Assembly (NCBI GenBank): GCA_964649795.1
Contig: CAZYQY010000023.1
Coordinates: 1 to 5,592, forward strand
Origin: JABMPX01 sp964649795
GTDB taxonomy: Bacteria > Patescibacteriota > Minisyncoccia > Portnoybacterales > UBA2143
Length of the DNA: 5,592 nt
Reading direction: 5' to 3'
Shown here: piece after piece, positions 1 through 4,591 of the stretch
How positions within the stretch are numbered: the stretch's first letter is position 1
How the letters are laid out: every line of letters begins with the position of its first letter
Notes under the pieces: model-generated
The model's input: the letters and a program-made list of their open reading frames with translations, nothing else
What the model was told of the DNA's origin: nothing
Database searches by the model: none
Translations under genes and position numbers: made by a program

Positions 1-52
1 CCGTGCCTGAAAACATACAACCTTTGCAAAGATTGTATGTTTTCAGGCACGG
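1..52. repeat. Near-perfect 52-base palindrome at the window edge
   Basis: Bases 1-20 are exactly the reverse complement of bases 33-52. The middle, 22-31 (CTTTGCAAAG), is itself self-complementary, so the only unpaired position is C21 against A32. Read as RNA this is a hairpin of about 25 pairs. It lies 21 bases beyond the trpS stop and is richer in G/C than its surroundings. It could be the terminator of the rpmE-prfA-trpS operon, a dispersed palindromic repeat at which assembly stopped, or a fold-back assembly artefact. The T-tract that would identify a minus-strand terminator would lie off the left edge. The palindrome itself is certain; its role is not. Confidence 0.75.
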
Positions 53-72
53 CCTTGTATTGCTTGTATTAA

Positions 73-1056
73 TTACAATAAACCTATTTTCTCTTTGACT
101 TGTTTAAGAGTTTTTTGAGCCATTGGCCGGGCTTTTTTAGCCCCATCATCTAAAATTTTCTTAATATAAGCTGGCTTTTTTTCTAAGGCCTTTTTTCTTT
201 CTTGAAATCCTCTTAGCCCTTTAATAATTATTTCTGCTAAATCATCTTTAAATTGAGCATAGCCCTTATTTGTATATTTTTCCTCAATCTCTTTCACAGA
301 AAAGTTGGAAAAAGCTTGGTAAATATTTATTAAATTAACAATAGCTGGTTTTTTAGGAGAATATTCTATCTCTTTGCCTGAATCAGTAACTGCTTTTTTG
401 ATTTTTTGACGGATTTGAGCAGGCGAATCAGACATAGCTATATAGCTATGTGGATTAAGAGCGCTCTTGTCCATCTTTTTTAAAGGATTATTAAGCGCCA
501 TAATTTTAGCTGTTTCTTTTTTGATTATTACTTGAGGAACAGTAAAAATTTTTCCGTAAATTTGATTAAACCTGCGAGCTAAAATTCTGCTTAATTCAAC
601 ATGCTGTCTTTGGTCTTCACCCACTGGGACAACATTTGTTTGGTAGAGAAGAATGTCAGCGGCCATTAATACGGGATAACCCAGAAGTCCAGCATTTAGA
701 TTAGAACGATGCTCTTTTGATTTTTCTTTAAATTGCGTCATTCGCTCTAATTCCGGCACTTTAACAATTGTATTCAAAATCCAGGCTAATTCACTGTGTT
801 CTGGGATGTGAGATTGAGTAAAAATAAGGCATTTTTTAGGATCAAGCCCAGCTGCTAAAAGAGTAGTGGCTGAATCAAATATTTTTTCTTGTAATTTTAT
901 GGCTGATTCAGGAGTAGTCAAAGCATGTAAGTCGACGATACAAAAAATAGAATCATATTGATTTTGTAATTCTACCCAGTTTTTAGTTGCTCCTAAATAG
1001 TTTCCAATATGAATTGAACCAGTTGGTCTTATTCCACTAAATATTCTTTTTTTCAT
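73..1056 (-). CDS. trpS: Tryptophanyl-tRNA synthetase (TrpRS)
   Basis: This cytosolic class I synthetase charges tRNA-Trp with tryptophan using ATP. The 327 residues match the usual compact bacterial TrpRS length. The opening RIFSGIRPTGSIHIGNYLG carries the HIGH-type signature (HIGN, residues 16-19). ADILLYQ (133-139) and PVGEDQRQHVEL (144-155) are typical TrpRS active-site and tryptophan-pocket segments. The second ATP signature reads KMDKS (194-198) where KMSKS is usual. The C-terminal helical part (about 220-327) fits the anticodon-binding region. The gene is last in the rpmE-prfA-trpS run, and its first 20 bases overlap the end of prfA, suggesting translational coupling. No Shine-Dalgarno site is visible before the ATG; a weak promoter-like match lies there instead. 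Its cognate tRNA-Trp gene is at 4513-4586, in the opposite operon. Identification is secure. Confidence 0.96.
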   Translation of the reverse strand: MKKRIFSGIRPTGSIHIGNYLGATKNWVELQNQYDSIFCIVDLHALTTPESAIKLQEKIFDSATTLLAAGLDPKKCLIFTQSHIPEHSELAWILNTIVKVPELERMTQFKEKSKEHRSNLNAGLLGYPVLMAADILLYQTNVVPVGEDQRQHVELSRILARRFNQIYGKIFTVPQVIIKKETAKIMALNNPLKKMDKSALNPHSYIAMSDSPAQIRQKIKKAVTDSGKEIEYSPKKPAIVNLINIYQAFSNFSVKEIEEKYTNKGYAQFKDDLAEIIIKGLRGFQERKKALEKKPAYIKKILDDGAKKARPMAQKTLKQVKEKIGLL

Positions 1057-1765
1057 AAGTTTTTATAATTTGATTTAAGTCGCCATCAATAATTTTATCA
1101 AGATTATGCCATGATTTTTTTATACGATGGTCAGTGATTCTGTTTTGAGGGAAATTATAGGTGCGGATTTTTTCAGAACGGTCAGCTGTGCCTATTTGTT
1201 CGCGCCTTTCGTCTCCTCGTTCAGACAAATCCTCAGCTCTTTTTTTAGCTAAAAGGCGGGCTCTTAAAACTTGCATGGCTTTCTCTTTGTTATGCTGTTG
1301 AGATCTTCCATCCTGACAGCTAACAACTAATCCAGTGGGTAAATGAGTAACTCTAACAGCTGATTCAATTTTATTAACATTTTGTCCGCCTGGTCCAGAA
1401 GCGCGTAAAACATCAGTTCTAATGTCATTGGAATTAATATGAATTTCTGTTTCACTGGCTTCCAGTAAAATAGCTACTGAAACAGTAGAAGTATGAACGC
1501 GTCCTGATTTTTCCGTAGTAGGGATTCTCTGAACTCGATGAACTCCTGCTTCATATTTTAATTTTTCATAGACATCTTCACCTTTTATTTCAAAAATAAC
1601 TTCCTTATAACCATTTAGTCCAGTAGTATGGCTATTAATTAAGCTTTTTGACCAACCTTGCTTTTCAGCAAAACGTGAGTACATTCGAAAAAGATCAGCT
1701 GCGAAAAGAGCTGCTTCTTCTCCGCCAGCGCCGGCTCTAATCTCTATTATAACTCCTTTACTCAT
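1037..1765 (-). CDS. prfA: Peptide chain release factor 1, lacking N-terminal domain 1
   Basis: RF1 reads UAA and UAG on the ribosome and triggers peptide release. The protein has 242 residues, whereas typical RF1 has about 355-360. The decoding domain begins almost at once (IIEIRAGAGGEEAALFAADL, residues 6-25), carries the RF1-type PxT tripeptide (P82-T83-T84 in HRVQRIPTTE) and is followed by SGPGGQNVN with catalytic GGQ at 126-128. The RF1 C-terminal signature RTYNFPQNRITDHR is at 201-214. The missing part, roughly the first 105 residues of the E. coli protein, is domain 1, which contacts uL11 and the stalk base. The same frame meets TGA at 1778-1780 and TAA at 1784-1786 upstream, so the start cannot be extended. 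The ATG overlaps the rpmE stop in ATGAGTAA. PxT and the conserved domain order favour RF1 over a rescue factor such as ArfB. Identity is secure; functional consequences of the truncation are inferred. Confidence 0.92.
   Translation of the reverse strand: MSKGVIIEIRAGAGGEEAALFAADLFRMYSRFAEKQGWSKSLINSHTTGLNGYKEVIFEIKGEDVYEKLKYEAGVHRVQRIPTTEKSGRVHTSTVSVAILLEASETEIHINSNDIRTDVLRASGPGGQNVNKIESAVRVTHLPTGLVVSCQDGRSQQHNKEKAMQVLRARLLAKKRAEDLSERGDERREQIGTADRSEKIRTYNFPQNRITDHRIKKSWHNLDKIIDGDLNQIIKTYEKKNI
1062..1089 (-). promoter_or_regulatory. Weak candidate promoter for trpS inside prfA
   Basis: On the minus strand, TTGATG (1084-1089) and TATAAA (1062-1067) are separated by 16 bases, and the -10 element ends 5 bases before the trpS ATG. 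This could give a leaderless internal trpS transcript. The -35 matches consensus at only 4 of 6 positions and the region is AT-rich, so a chance match is quite possible. Confidence 0.3.
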
Positions 1766-2000
1766 CTTTGCCTTTCTTCATCTTTAATCCCAAAGCAGAA
1801 CTTCTTTTTGCCATTCTTTTTTTGAATTTTTCTACCTGGCCGGTCTCAATAATTTTTTCTTTGCCAGTATAAAAAGGATGGCAAGCAGAACAGATTTCTG
1901 TTTCTAATTCAGGCTTGGTTGAACCAATTTCAAAAATAGCCCCGCATGCGCATTTAATCTTAGCTTTAGGATAATATTTAGGATGAATATCTTTCTTCAT
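1758..2000 (-). CDS. rpmE: 50S ribosomal protein bL31, zinc-binding type
   Basis: This is a large-subunit protein bridging the 50S central protuberance and the 30S head. The start MKKDIHPKYY is the family's characteristic N-terminus. From that start the protein has 80 residues with C17-x-C19 and C37-x-x-C40, the cysteine pairs of the zinc-binding form, so it is not the zinc-free paralogue. The C-terminal tail (KKRMAKRSSALGLKMKKGKDE, last 21 residues less the first K) is basic. An ATG four codons upstream (2010-2012) is in frame, but it lies inside the predicted -10 box TATGAT, so RNA made from that promoter could not include it. I therefore prefer the ATG at 1998-2000. The gene heads the rpmE-prfA-trpS operon, and its stop overlaps the prfA start by 8 bases. 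rpmE next to prfA is a common bacterial arrangement. Identity is secure; the start choice is fairly secure. Confidence 0.93.
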   Translation of the reverse strand: MKKDIHPKYYPKAKIKCACGAIFEIGSTKPELETEICSACHPFYTGKEKIIETGQVEKFKKRMAKRSSALGLKMKKGKDE

Positions 2001-2007
2001 AGTTTTT

Positions 2008-2036
2008 ATCATAGCAAATTAAATAAAAAATGGCAA
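2008..2036 (-). promoter_or_regulatory. Sigma-70-like promoter of rpmE-prfA-trpS
   Basis: On the minus strand TTGCCA (2031-2036) and TATGAT (2008-2013) are separated by 17 bases, each matching consensus at 5 of 6 positions. The -10 box ends seven bases before the ATG at 1998-2000, so transcription should start at, or one base before, that codon. That predicts a leaderless rpmE mRNA and excludes the upstream in-frame ATG, which lies within the -10 box. Confidence 0.72.
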
Positions 2037-2040
2037 GATA

Positions 2041-2068
2041 TTGCTAAATTTTTTATTTTTGTTATACT
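2041..2068 (+). promoter_or_regulatory. Sigma-70-like promoter of the rpsB operon
   Basis: TTGCTA (2041-2046, 4 of 6 to consensus) and TATACT (2063-2068, 5 of 6) are separated by 16 bases. The expected start is near 2075, giving a leader of about 0-4 bases before the rpsB ATG at 2078. The -35 box is four bases from the -35 box of the opposing rpmE promoter, so the two are back to back and may compete for RNA polymerase. Confidence 0.65.
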
Positions 2069-2077
2069 AATAGCAAC

Positions 2078-2821
2078 ATGATAAATAAAAAAGCAAAAAC
2101 CACGACTAAGAAGACAACTAAGAAAAAAAATAAAGATAATAAAGATATAGAGAAAATACTTCCCAGTACAGGAGAAATGTTAAAACTAGGGGTCCATTTT
2201 GGGCATAAATCATCCAGATGGAACGCAAAAATGAAGCCATACATTTTTACTGTTAGAAATAATGTGCATATTATTGATTTGGAAAAATCGCGAGAGGAAT
2301 TTAAAAAGGCCTTGGAATTTATTCAAAAGATTAAAGAGAAAAAAGAAATTATTCTTTTTGTCGGAACTAAAATAGCGGCTAGTGAAATTACCCGCGAATC
2401 AGCTGAAGAATGCAAAATGCCTTATGTGGATAAAAGATGGATTGGCGGAACCTTAACTAATTTTAAAATTATTTCTAAGCGCTTGGAACATTTTCAAGAT
2501 TTAGAGAAAAAAAAGGAAACTAATGAGTTAAAGAAATATACAAAAAAAGAACAGCATGAATTTGATGTTGAATTGCAAAAATTAGAGAAACAATTCGGTG
2601 GTATTAAAAAAATGACAAAGCTCCCAGATGCTTTGCTTGTAATTGATTCTCACAACGAAAAGCTTGCAATAAAAGAAGCTAGGATGAAAAATATTCCTAT
2701 TGTTGGATTATGCGATACAAATGCTGATCCAACAATTGTTAATTATCCAATTCCTGCTAATGACGATGCAATCTCATCTTTAAAATTAATTTTAGAAACA
2801 ATAGTCAAAGTTTTAAAATAA
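2078..2821 (+). CDS. rpsB: 30S ribosomal protein uS2
   Basis: uS2 sits on the solvent side of the 30S subunit, between head and body, and is a late assembly protein. The 247 residues show the family in order: LKLGVHFGHKSSRWNAKMKP (35-54), KRWIGGTLTNFK (119-130), a charged coiled-coil hairpin (about 131-175), then PDALLVIDSHNEKLAIKEA (183-201) and IPIVGLCDTNADP (206-218) with IPANDDAI (225-232). The first 25 or so residues are a Lys/Thr-rich, low-complexity extension ahead of the usual N-terminus; the promoter position supports using this ATG. The gene begins the plus-strand operon and is followed after 11 bases by tsf, its standard partner. No Shine-Dalgarno site precedes it. Identification is secure. 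Confidence 0.97.
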   Translation: MINKKAKTTTKKTTKKKNKDNKDIEKILPSTGEMLKLGVHFGHKSSRWNAKMKPYIFTVRNNVHIIDLEKSREEFKKALEFIQKIKEKKEIILFVGTKIAASEITRESAEECKMPYVDKRWIGGTLTNFKIISKRLEHFQDLEKKKETNELKKYTKKEQHEFDVELQKLEKQFGGIKKMTKLPDALLVIDSHNEKLAIKEARMKNIPIVGLCDTNADPTIVNYPIPANDDAISSLKLILETIVKVLK

Positions 2822-2832
2822 TTTTCAAATTT

Positions 2833-3282
2833 ATGATATCAGCAGAACAAATTAAACAATTTCGTGAAAAAACCGGGTTCTCAATAATGGAATGTAAAAT
2901 AGCATTAGAAGAAACTCAAGGAGATGAAAAAAAAGCTATGAAAATTTTAGAAAAAAAAGGCGCTGAAAAGGCAGTTAAAAGATCAGGGAGAGAAGCTAAT
3001 CAAGGATTAGTTGAGGCATATATTCATAACAATTGCAAAGTAGGGGTTATTTTAGAACTAAATTGCGAAACTGATTTTGTTGCCAGGAACAAAGAATTTA
3101 AAGAACTAGCTCATGATCTGGCTATGCATATTGCTGCTATAAATCCAAAAGATTCAGAAGAGCTTTTATCTCAGCCATTTATTAAAGACGAACAAAGAAC
3201 AATTCAGGATTTAATCAGTGAGTTTATTGGAAAGACAGGAGAAAATATTAAAATAGGCAAATTTGTTAGAATTGAAATTTAA
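2833..3282 (+). CDS. tsf: Elongation factor Ts, short form
   Basis: EF-Ts exchanges GDP for GTP on EF-Tu in the cytosol. The N-terminal UBA-like module (about 1-50: ISAEQIKQFREKTGFSIMEC onward) is followed by the nucleotide-exchange signature NCETDFVARNKEF (77-89); the TDFV tip (80-83) contacts EF-Tu. The end, QPFIKD then KTGENIKIGKFVRIEI, is the standard finish of the short EF-Ts class. At 149 residues it is shorter even than the Thermus form (about 196): the segment between AAINPKDSEELL and SQPFIKD lacks about 45 residues of helix. Both ends are conserved, so this looks like a natural internal deletion, not a broken gene. It follows rpsB by 11 bases with only A/T-rich sequence before the ATG and no Shine-Dalgarno motif. 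Identification is secure. Confidence 0.96.
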   Translation: MISAEQIKQFREKTGFSIMECKIALEETQGDEKKAMKILEKKGAEKAVKRSGREANQGLVEAYIHNNCKVGVILELNCETDFVARNKEFKELAHDLAMHIAAINPKDSEELLSQPFIKDEQRTIQDLISEFIGKTGENIKIGKFVRIEI

Positions 3283-3287
3283 AAAAT

Positions 3288-3956
3288 ATGTTAAATTTTA
3301 TTCTATATTCTCTGATTGCTTTTTCTCTAATCGGTTTGGTAATTATTGTTTTCCGCAAGGTTGCCATATTAGCTAATTTGTCAGAAGAAGAAATAATTAT
3401 CTTGTCTAGAAAAAAGGGGATTGCTCAAAGAATGCGCGAAGTTAATTATAAGCAGCATTGGCTTAATCTAATGGTTTCCTTAGAAAAATTTTTATGGCGC
3501 GTTAAAATAATATTTTTAAAAATAGAAAATCTGTTAGGCAAATGGATCAATTGGTTAAGAGGCCATTCGCAGATAATGTCGCAGAAATCAAGAGAATGGA
3601 TTAAACAAAGAGATATAAAAAGAAATAAAGTAGAAAAGAGTTTGTCAGCTAAAACAAATAAAGAGGTTTCTATTGAAATAAATAAGAAAAAAGTTGAGAA
3701 TCAAATAGAGCAGGAAGAAGATGATCTTCCAATCAGCGAATTAGAAAAGCCGATCAAAGAAGAACAAAAATGGATTAATTTAATCATTGAAGATCCTAAA
3801 AACATCACTGCTTATAAATTTTTAGGACTTCTTTATTGGAAACAGCATAATTATTCCGATGCTAAGAATTCATTGGAAATGTCAGTTAAGCTCGGCTCAA
3901 AAGACAAGAAAGTAAAAGAGATTTTAAAAGAATTGGATAAAATGGATATAAGGTAG
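3288..3956 (+). CDS. Membrane-anchored TPR protein of unknown function
   Basis: I do not recognise a named family. The 222 residues start with one hydrophobic helix (about 3-22, FILYSLIAFSLIGLVIIVF) followed by R23-K24, which suggests an N-terminal anchor with the remainder in the cytoplasm, although the topology is inferred. Residues 30-110 are amphipathic, helical and Trp-rich; 110-160 are highly charged and probably disordered or coiled (Lys-rich, then QEEDD). Residues 160-215 form one to one-and-a-half TPR-like units: NLIIEDPKNITAYKFLGLLY, then KQHNYSDAKNSLEMSVKLG. It starts 5 bases after tsf and ends 3 bases before a tRNA gene, so it is transcribed between translation genes. TPRs bind proteins, so a scaffold role at the membrane is plausible, but no partner can be named from the sequence. 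Confidence 0.8.
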   Translation: MLNFILYSLIAFSLIGLVIIVFRKVAILANLSEEEIIILSRKKGIAQRMREVNYKQHWLNLMVSLEKFLWRVKIIFLKIENLLGKWINWLRGHSQIMSQKSREWIKQRDIKRNKVEKSLSAKTNKEVSIEINKKKVENQIEQEEDDLPISELEKPIKEEQKWINLIIEDPKNITAYKFLGLLYWKQHNYSDAKNSLEMSVKLGSKDKKVKEILKELDKMDIR

Positions 3957-3959
3957 TTA

Positions 3960-4034
3960 GCCGAGGTAGCTCAATGGCAGAGCAACGGTTTTGTAAACCG
4001 TAGGTTGGGGGTTCGACTCCTCTCCTCGGCTCCA
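3960..4034 (+). tRNA. tRNA-Thr (anticodon UGU)
   Basis: The acceptor arms GCCGAGG (3960-3966) and CCTCGGC (4024-4030) pair fully. The D-stem is GCTC/GAGC. The anticodon stem ACGGT/ACCGT encloses TTTGTAA, giving anticodon TGT, which reads Thr ACA and related codons. The T-loop is TTCGACT, with two G-U pairs in its stem. The discriminator is T and a genomic CCA follows (4032-4034), the only one among the four tRNAs here. The gene begins four bases after the stop of the TPR protein gene and abuts tRNA-Tyr with no spacer. Confidence 0.96.
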
Positions 4035-4117
4035 GGGTAGGTGGCAGAGCGGTCAAATGCATCAGACTGTAAATCTGACGTCTTCGGACTACGGGGGTTC
4101 GAATCCCTCCCTACCCA
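4035..4117 (+). tRNA. tRNA-Tyr (anticodon GUA)
   Basis: The acceptor arms GGGTAGG (4035-4041) and CCTACCC (4110-4116) pair fully. The anticodon stem TCAGA/TCTGA encloses CTGTAAA with anticodon GTA. A long variable arm (GTC-TTCG-GAC) is present, as expected of bacterial class II tRNA-Tyr. The T-loop is TTCGAAT and the discriminator is A. No CCA is encoded, so a CCA-adding enzyme is required. Confidence 0.96.
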
Positions 4118-4123
4118 CATAAC

Positions 4124-4177
4124 GCCCACGTAGCTCAGTTGGTTAGAGCGCGATCTTGGTAAGATCGAGGCCCGCAG
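4124..4177 (+). tRNA. tRNA-Thr (anticodon GGU), left copy cut by the gap
   Basis: This is the first 54 bases of a tRNA-Thr(GGU), up to the end of the 5' strand of the T-stem, where the Ns begin. It is identical to the beginning of the complete copy at 4279-4352. It is probably the same gene seen twice because contig ends overlap, not a second gene or a pseudogene. Confidence 0.6.
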
Positions 4178-4277
4178 NNNNNNNNNNNNNNNNNNNNNNN
4201 NNNNNNNNNNNNNNNNNNNNNNNNNNNNNNNNNNNNNNNNNNNNNNNNNNNNNNNNNNNNNNNNNNNNNNNNNNNNN
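4178..4277. other. Scaffold gap of 100 Ns
   Basis: These are exactly 100 unspecified bases, a common placeholder length. The 55 bases before (4123-4177) and the 55 bases after (4278-4332) are identical, which fits two contigs overlapping by one assembly k-mer that were joined without being merged. The true distance may be negative. Confidence 0.97.
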
Positions 4278-4278
4278 C

Positions 4279-4352
4279 GCCCACGTAGCTCAGTTGGTTA
4301 GAGCGCGATCTTGGTAAGATCGAGGCCCGCAGTTCGATTCTGCGCGTGGGCT
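4279..4352 (+). tRNA. tRNA-Thr (anticodon GGU), complete copy
   Basis: The acceptor arms GCCCACG (4279-4285) and CGTGGGC (4345-4351) pair fully. The anticodon stem CGATC/GATCG encloses TTGGTAA with anticodon GGT, for Thr ACC/ACU codons. The T-stem CGCAG/CTGCG has loop TTCGATT. The discriminator is T at 4352 and no CCA is encoded. The start codon of rpmG lies two bases beyond the discriminator (4354). Confidence 0.96.
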
Positions 4353-4353
4353 C

Positions 4354-4512
4354 ATGTCACAAGATTTTTTAATAAAATTACAATGCAGCCAGTGCAAAAG
4401 AATTAATTACTGGTCTAGCAAAAATAAAAAAACAATTCAGAAGAAATTAGAACTGAAGAAATATTGTAAGTGGTGCAAAAAGCATACATTACATAAAGAG
4501 ATGAAGAAATAA
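4354..4512 (+). CDS. rpmG: 50S ribosomal protein bL33, zinc-binding type
   Basis: This small gene encodes 52 residues, a normal bL33 length (about 49-55). bL33 lies near the E-site on the 50S subunit. The protein opens MSQDFLIKLQCSQCKRINYW and carries two cysteine pairs, C11-x-x-C14 and C38-x-x-C41 (CKWC), forming the zinc ribbon; KLELKKYCKWCKKHTLHKE (31-49) is the typical bL33 C-terminal half. Its ATG begins two bases after the discriminator of tRNA-Thr(GGU), and its TAA is followed immediately by G1 of tRNA-Trp. No ribosome-binding site can exist outside the upstream tRNA, and tRNA processing would leave an almost leaderless mRNA. rpmG next to tRNA-Trp is a conserved bacterial arrangement. 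Identification is secure. Confidence 0.94.
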   Translation: MSQDFLIKLQCSQCKRINYWSSKNKKTIQKKLELKKYCKWCKKHTLHKEMKK

Positions 4513-4586
4513 GGGCGCGTAGCTCAGCTGGTTAGAGCGTCGGTCTCCAAAACCGAAGGTCGCGGGTTCGAGTCCTGCCGCGCCTG
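4513..4586 (+). tRNA. tRNA-Trp (anticodon CCA)
   Basis: The acceptor arms GGGCGCG (4513-4519) and CGCGCCT (4579-4585) pair with a G1-U72 wobble. The anticodon stem TCGGT/ACCGA encloses CTCCAAA with anticodon CCA. The T-stem GCGGG/CCTGC has one G-U pair and loop TTCGAGT. The discriminator is G, as usual for bacterial tRNA-Trp, and no CCA is encoded. G1 directly follows the rpmG stop codon. The gene is followed by a terminator, not by secE-nusG as in many bacteria. Confidence 0.96.
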
Positions 4587-4591
4587 CTGAT

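Larger units (their letters stand above)
4123..4332. repeat. Identical 55-base direct repeat flanking the gap
   Basis: The unit 4123-4177 equals 4278-4332 base for base and covers one base before tRNA-Thr(GGU) plus its first 54 bases. The left contig ends exactly where the unit ends and the right contig begins exactly where the unit begins. That geometry is expected of an assembly junction, not of a biological repeat. Confidence 0.9.

Noticed and set aside
54..70. CTTGTATT repeated twice as an operator or short array
   Set aside because: Two 8-base copies in an AT-rich spacer are too few to support a regulatory site; it is noted only with the palindrome.
1037..1765. Ribosome rescue factor (ArfB/ICT1-like) instead of RF1
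   Set aside because: The protein keeps the codon-recognition domain with PxT and the RF1 C-terminal signature, whereas ArfB-type proteins lack the decoding domain and are about 140 residues.
1766..1786. UGA read as glycine (Gracilibacteria/Absconditabacteria code), which could lengthen prfA
   Set aside because: Reading through the TGA at 1778-1780 meets TAA at 1784-1786 two codons further on, and all eight genes are complete without in-frame TGA. The standard code fits. The absence of TGA stops among eight genes is too small a sample to interpret.
2062..2244. Minus-strand 60-codon open frame opposite rpsB
   Set aside because: It is the reverse of the Lys-rich start of rpsB, which yields Phe/Leu/Val runs resembling a membrane peptide. 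It overlaps a secure gene and the rpsB promoter.
3924..3952. Promoter for the tRNA cluster (TTAAAA, 17 bases, TATAAG)
   Set aside because: The -35 matches only 4 of 6 and the sequence is AT-rich coding DNA. It is mentioned as a possibility under the co-transcription finding but is not listed as a feature.
4123..4332. Tandem duplication of tRNA-Thr, or an integration site at a tRNA
   Set aside because: The repeat unit ends exactly at the Ns, begins exactly after them and is 55 bases long, which an assembly overlap explains better. No integrase or mobile gene is present.
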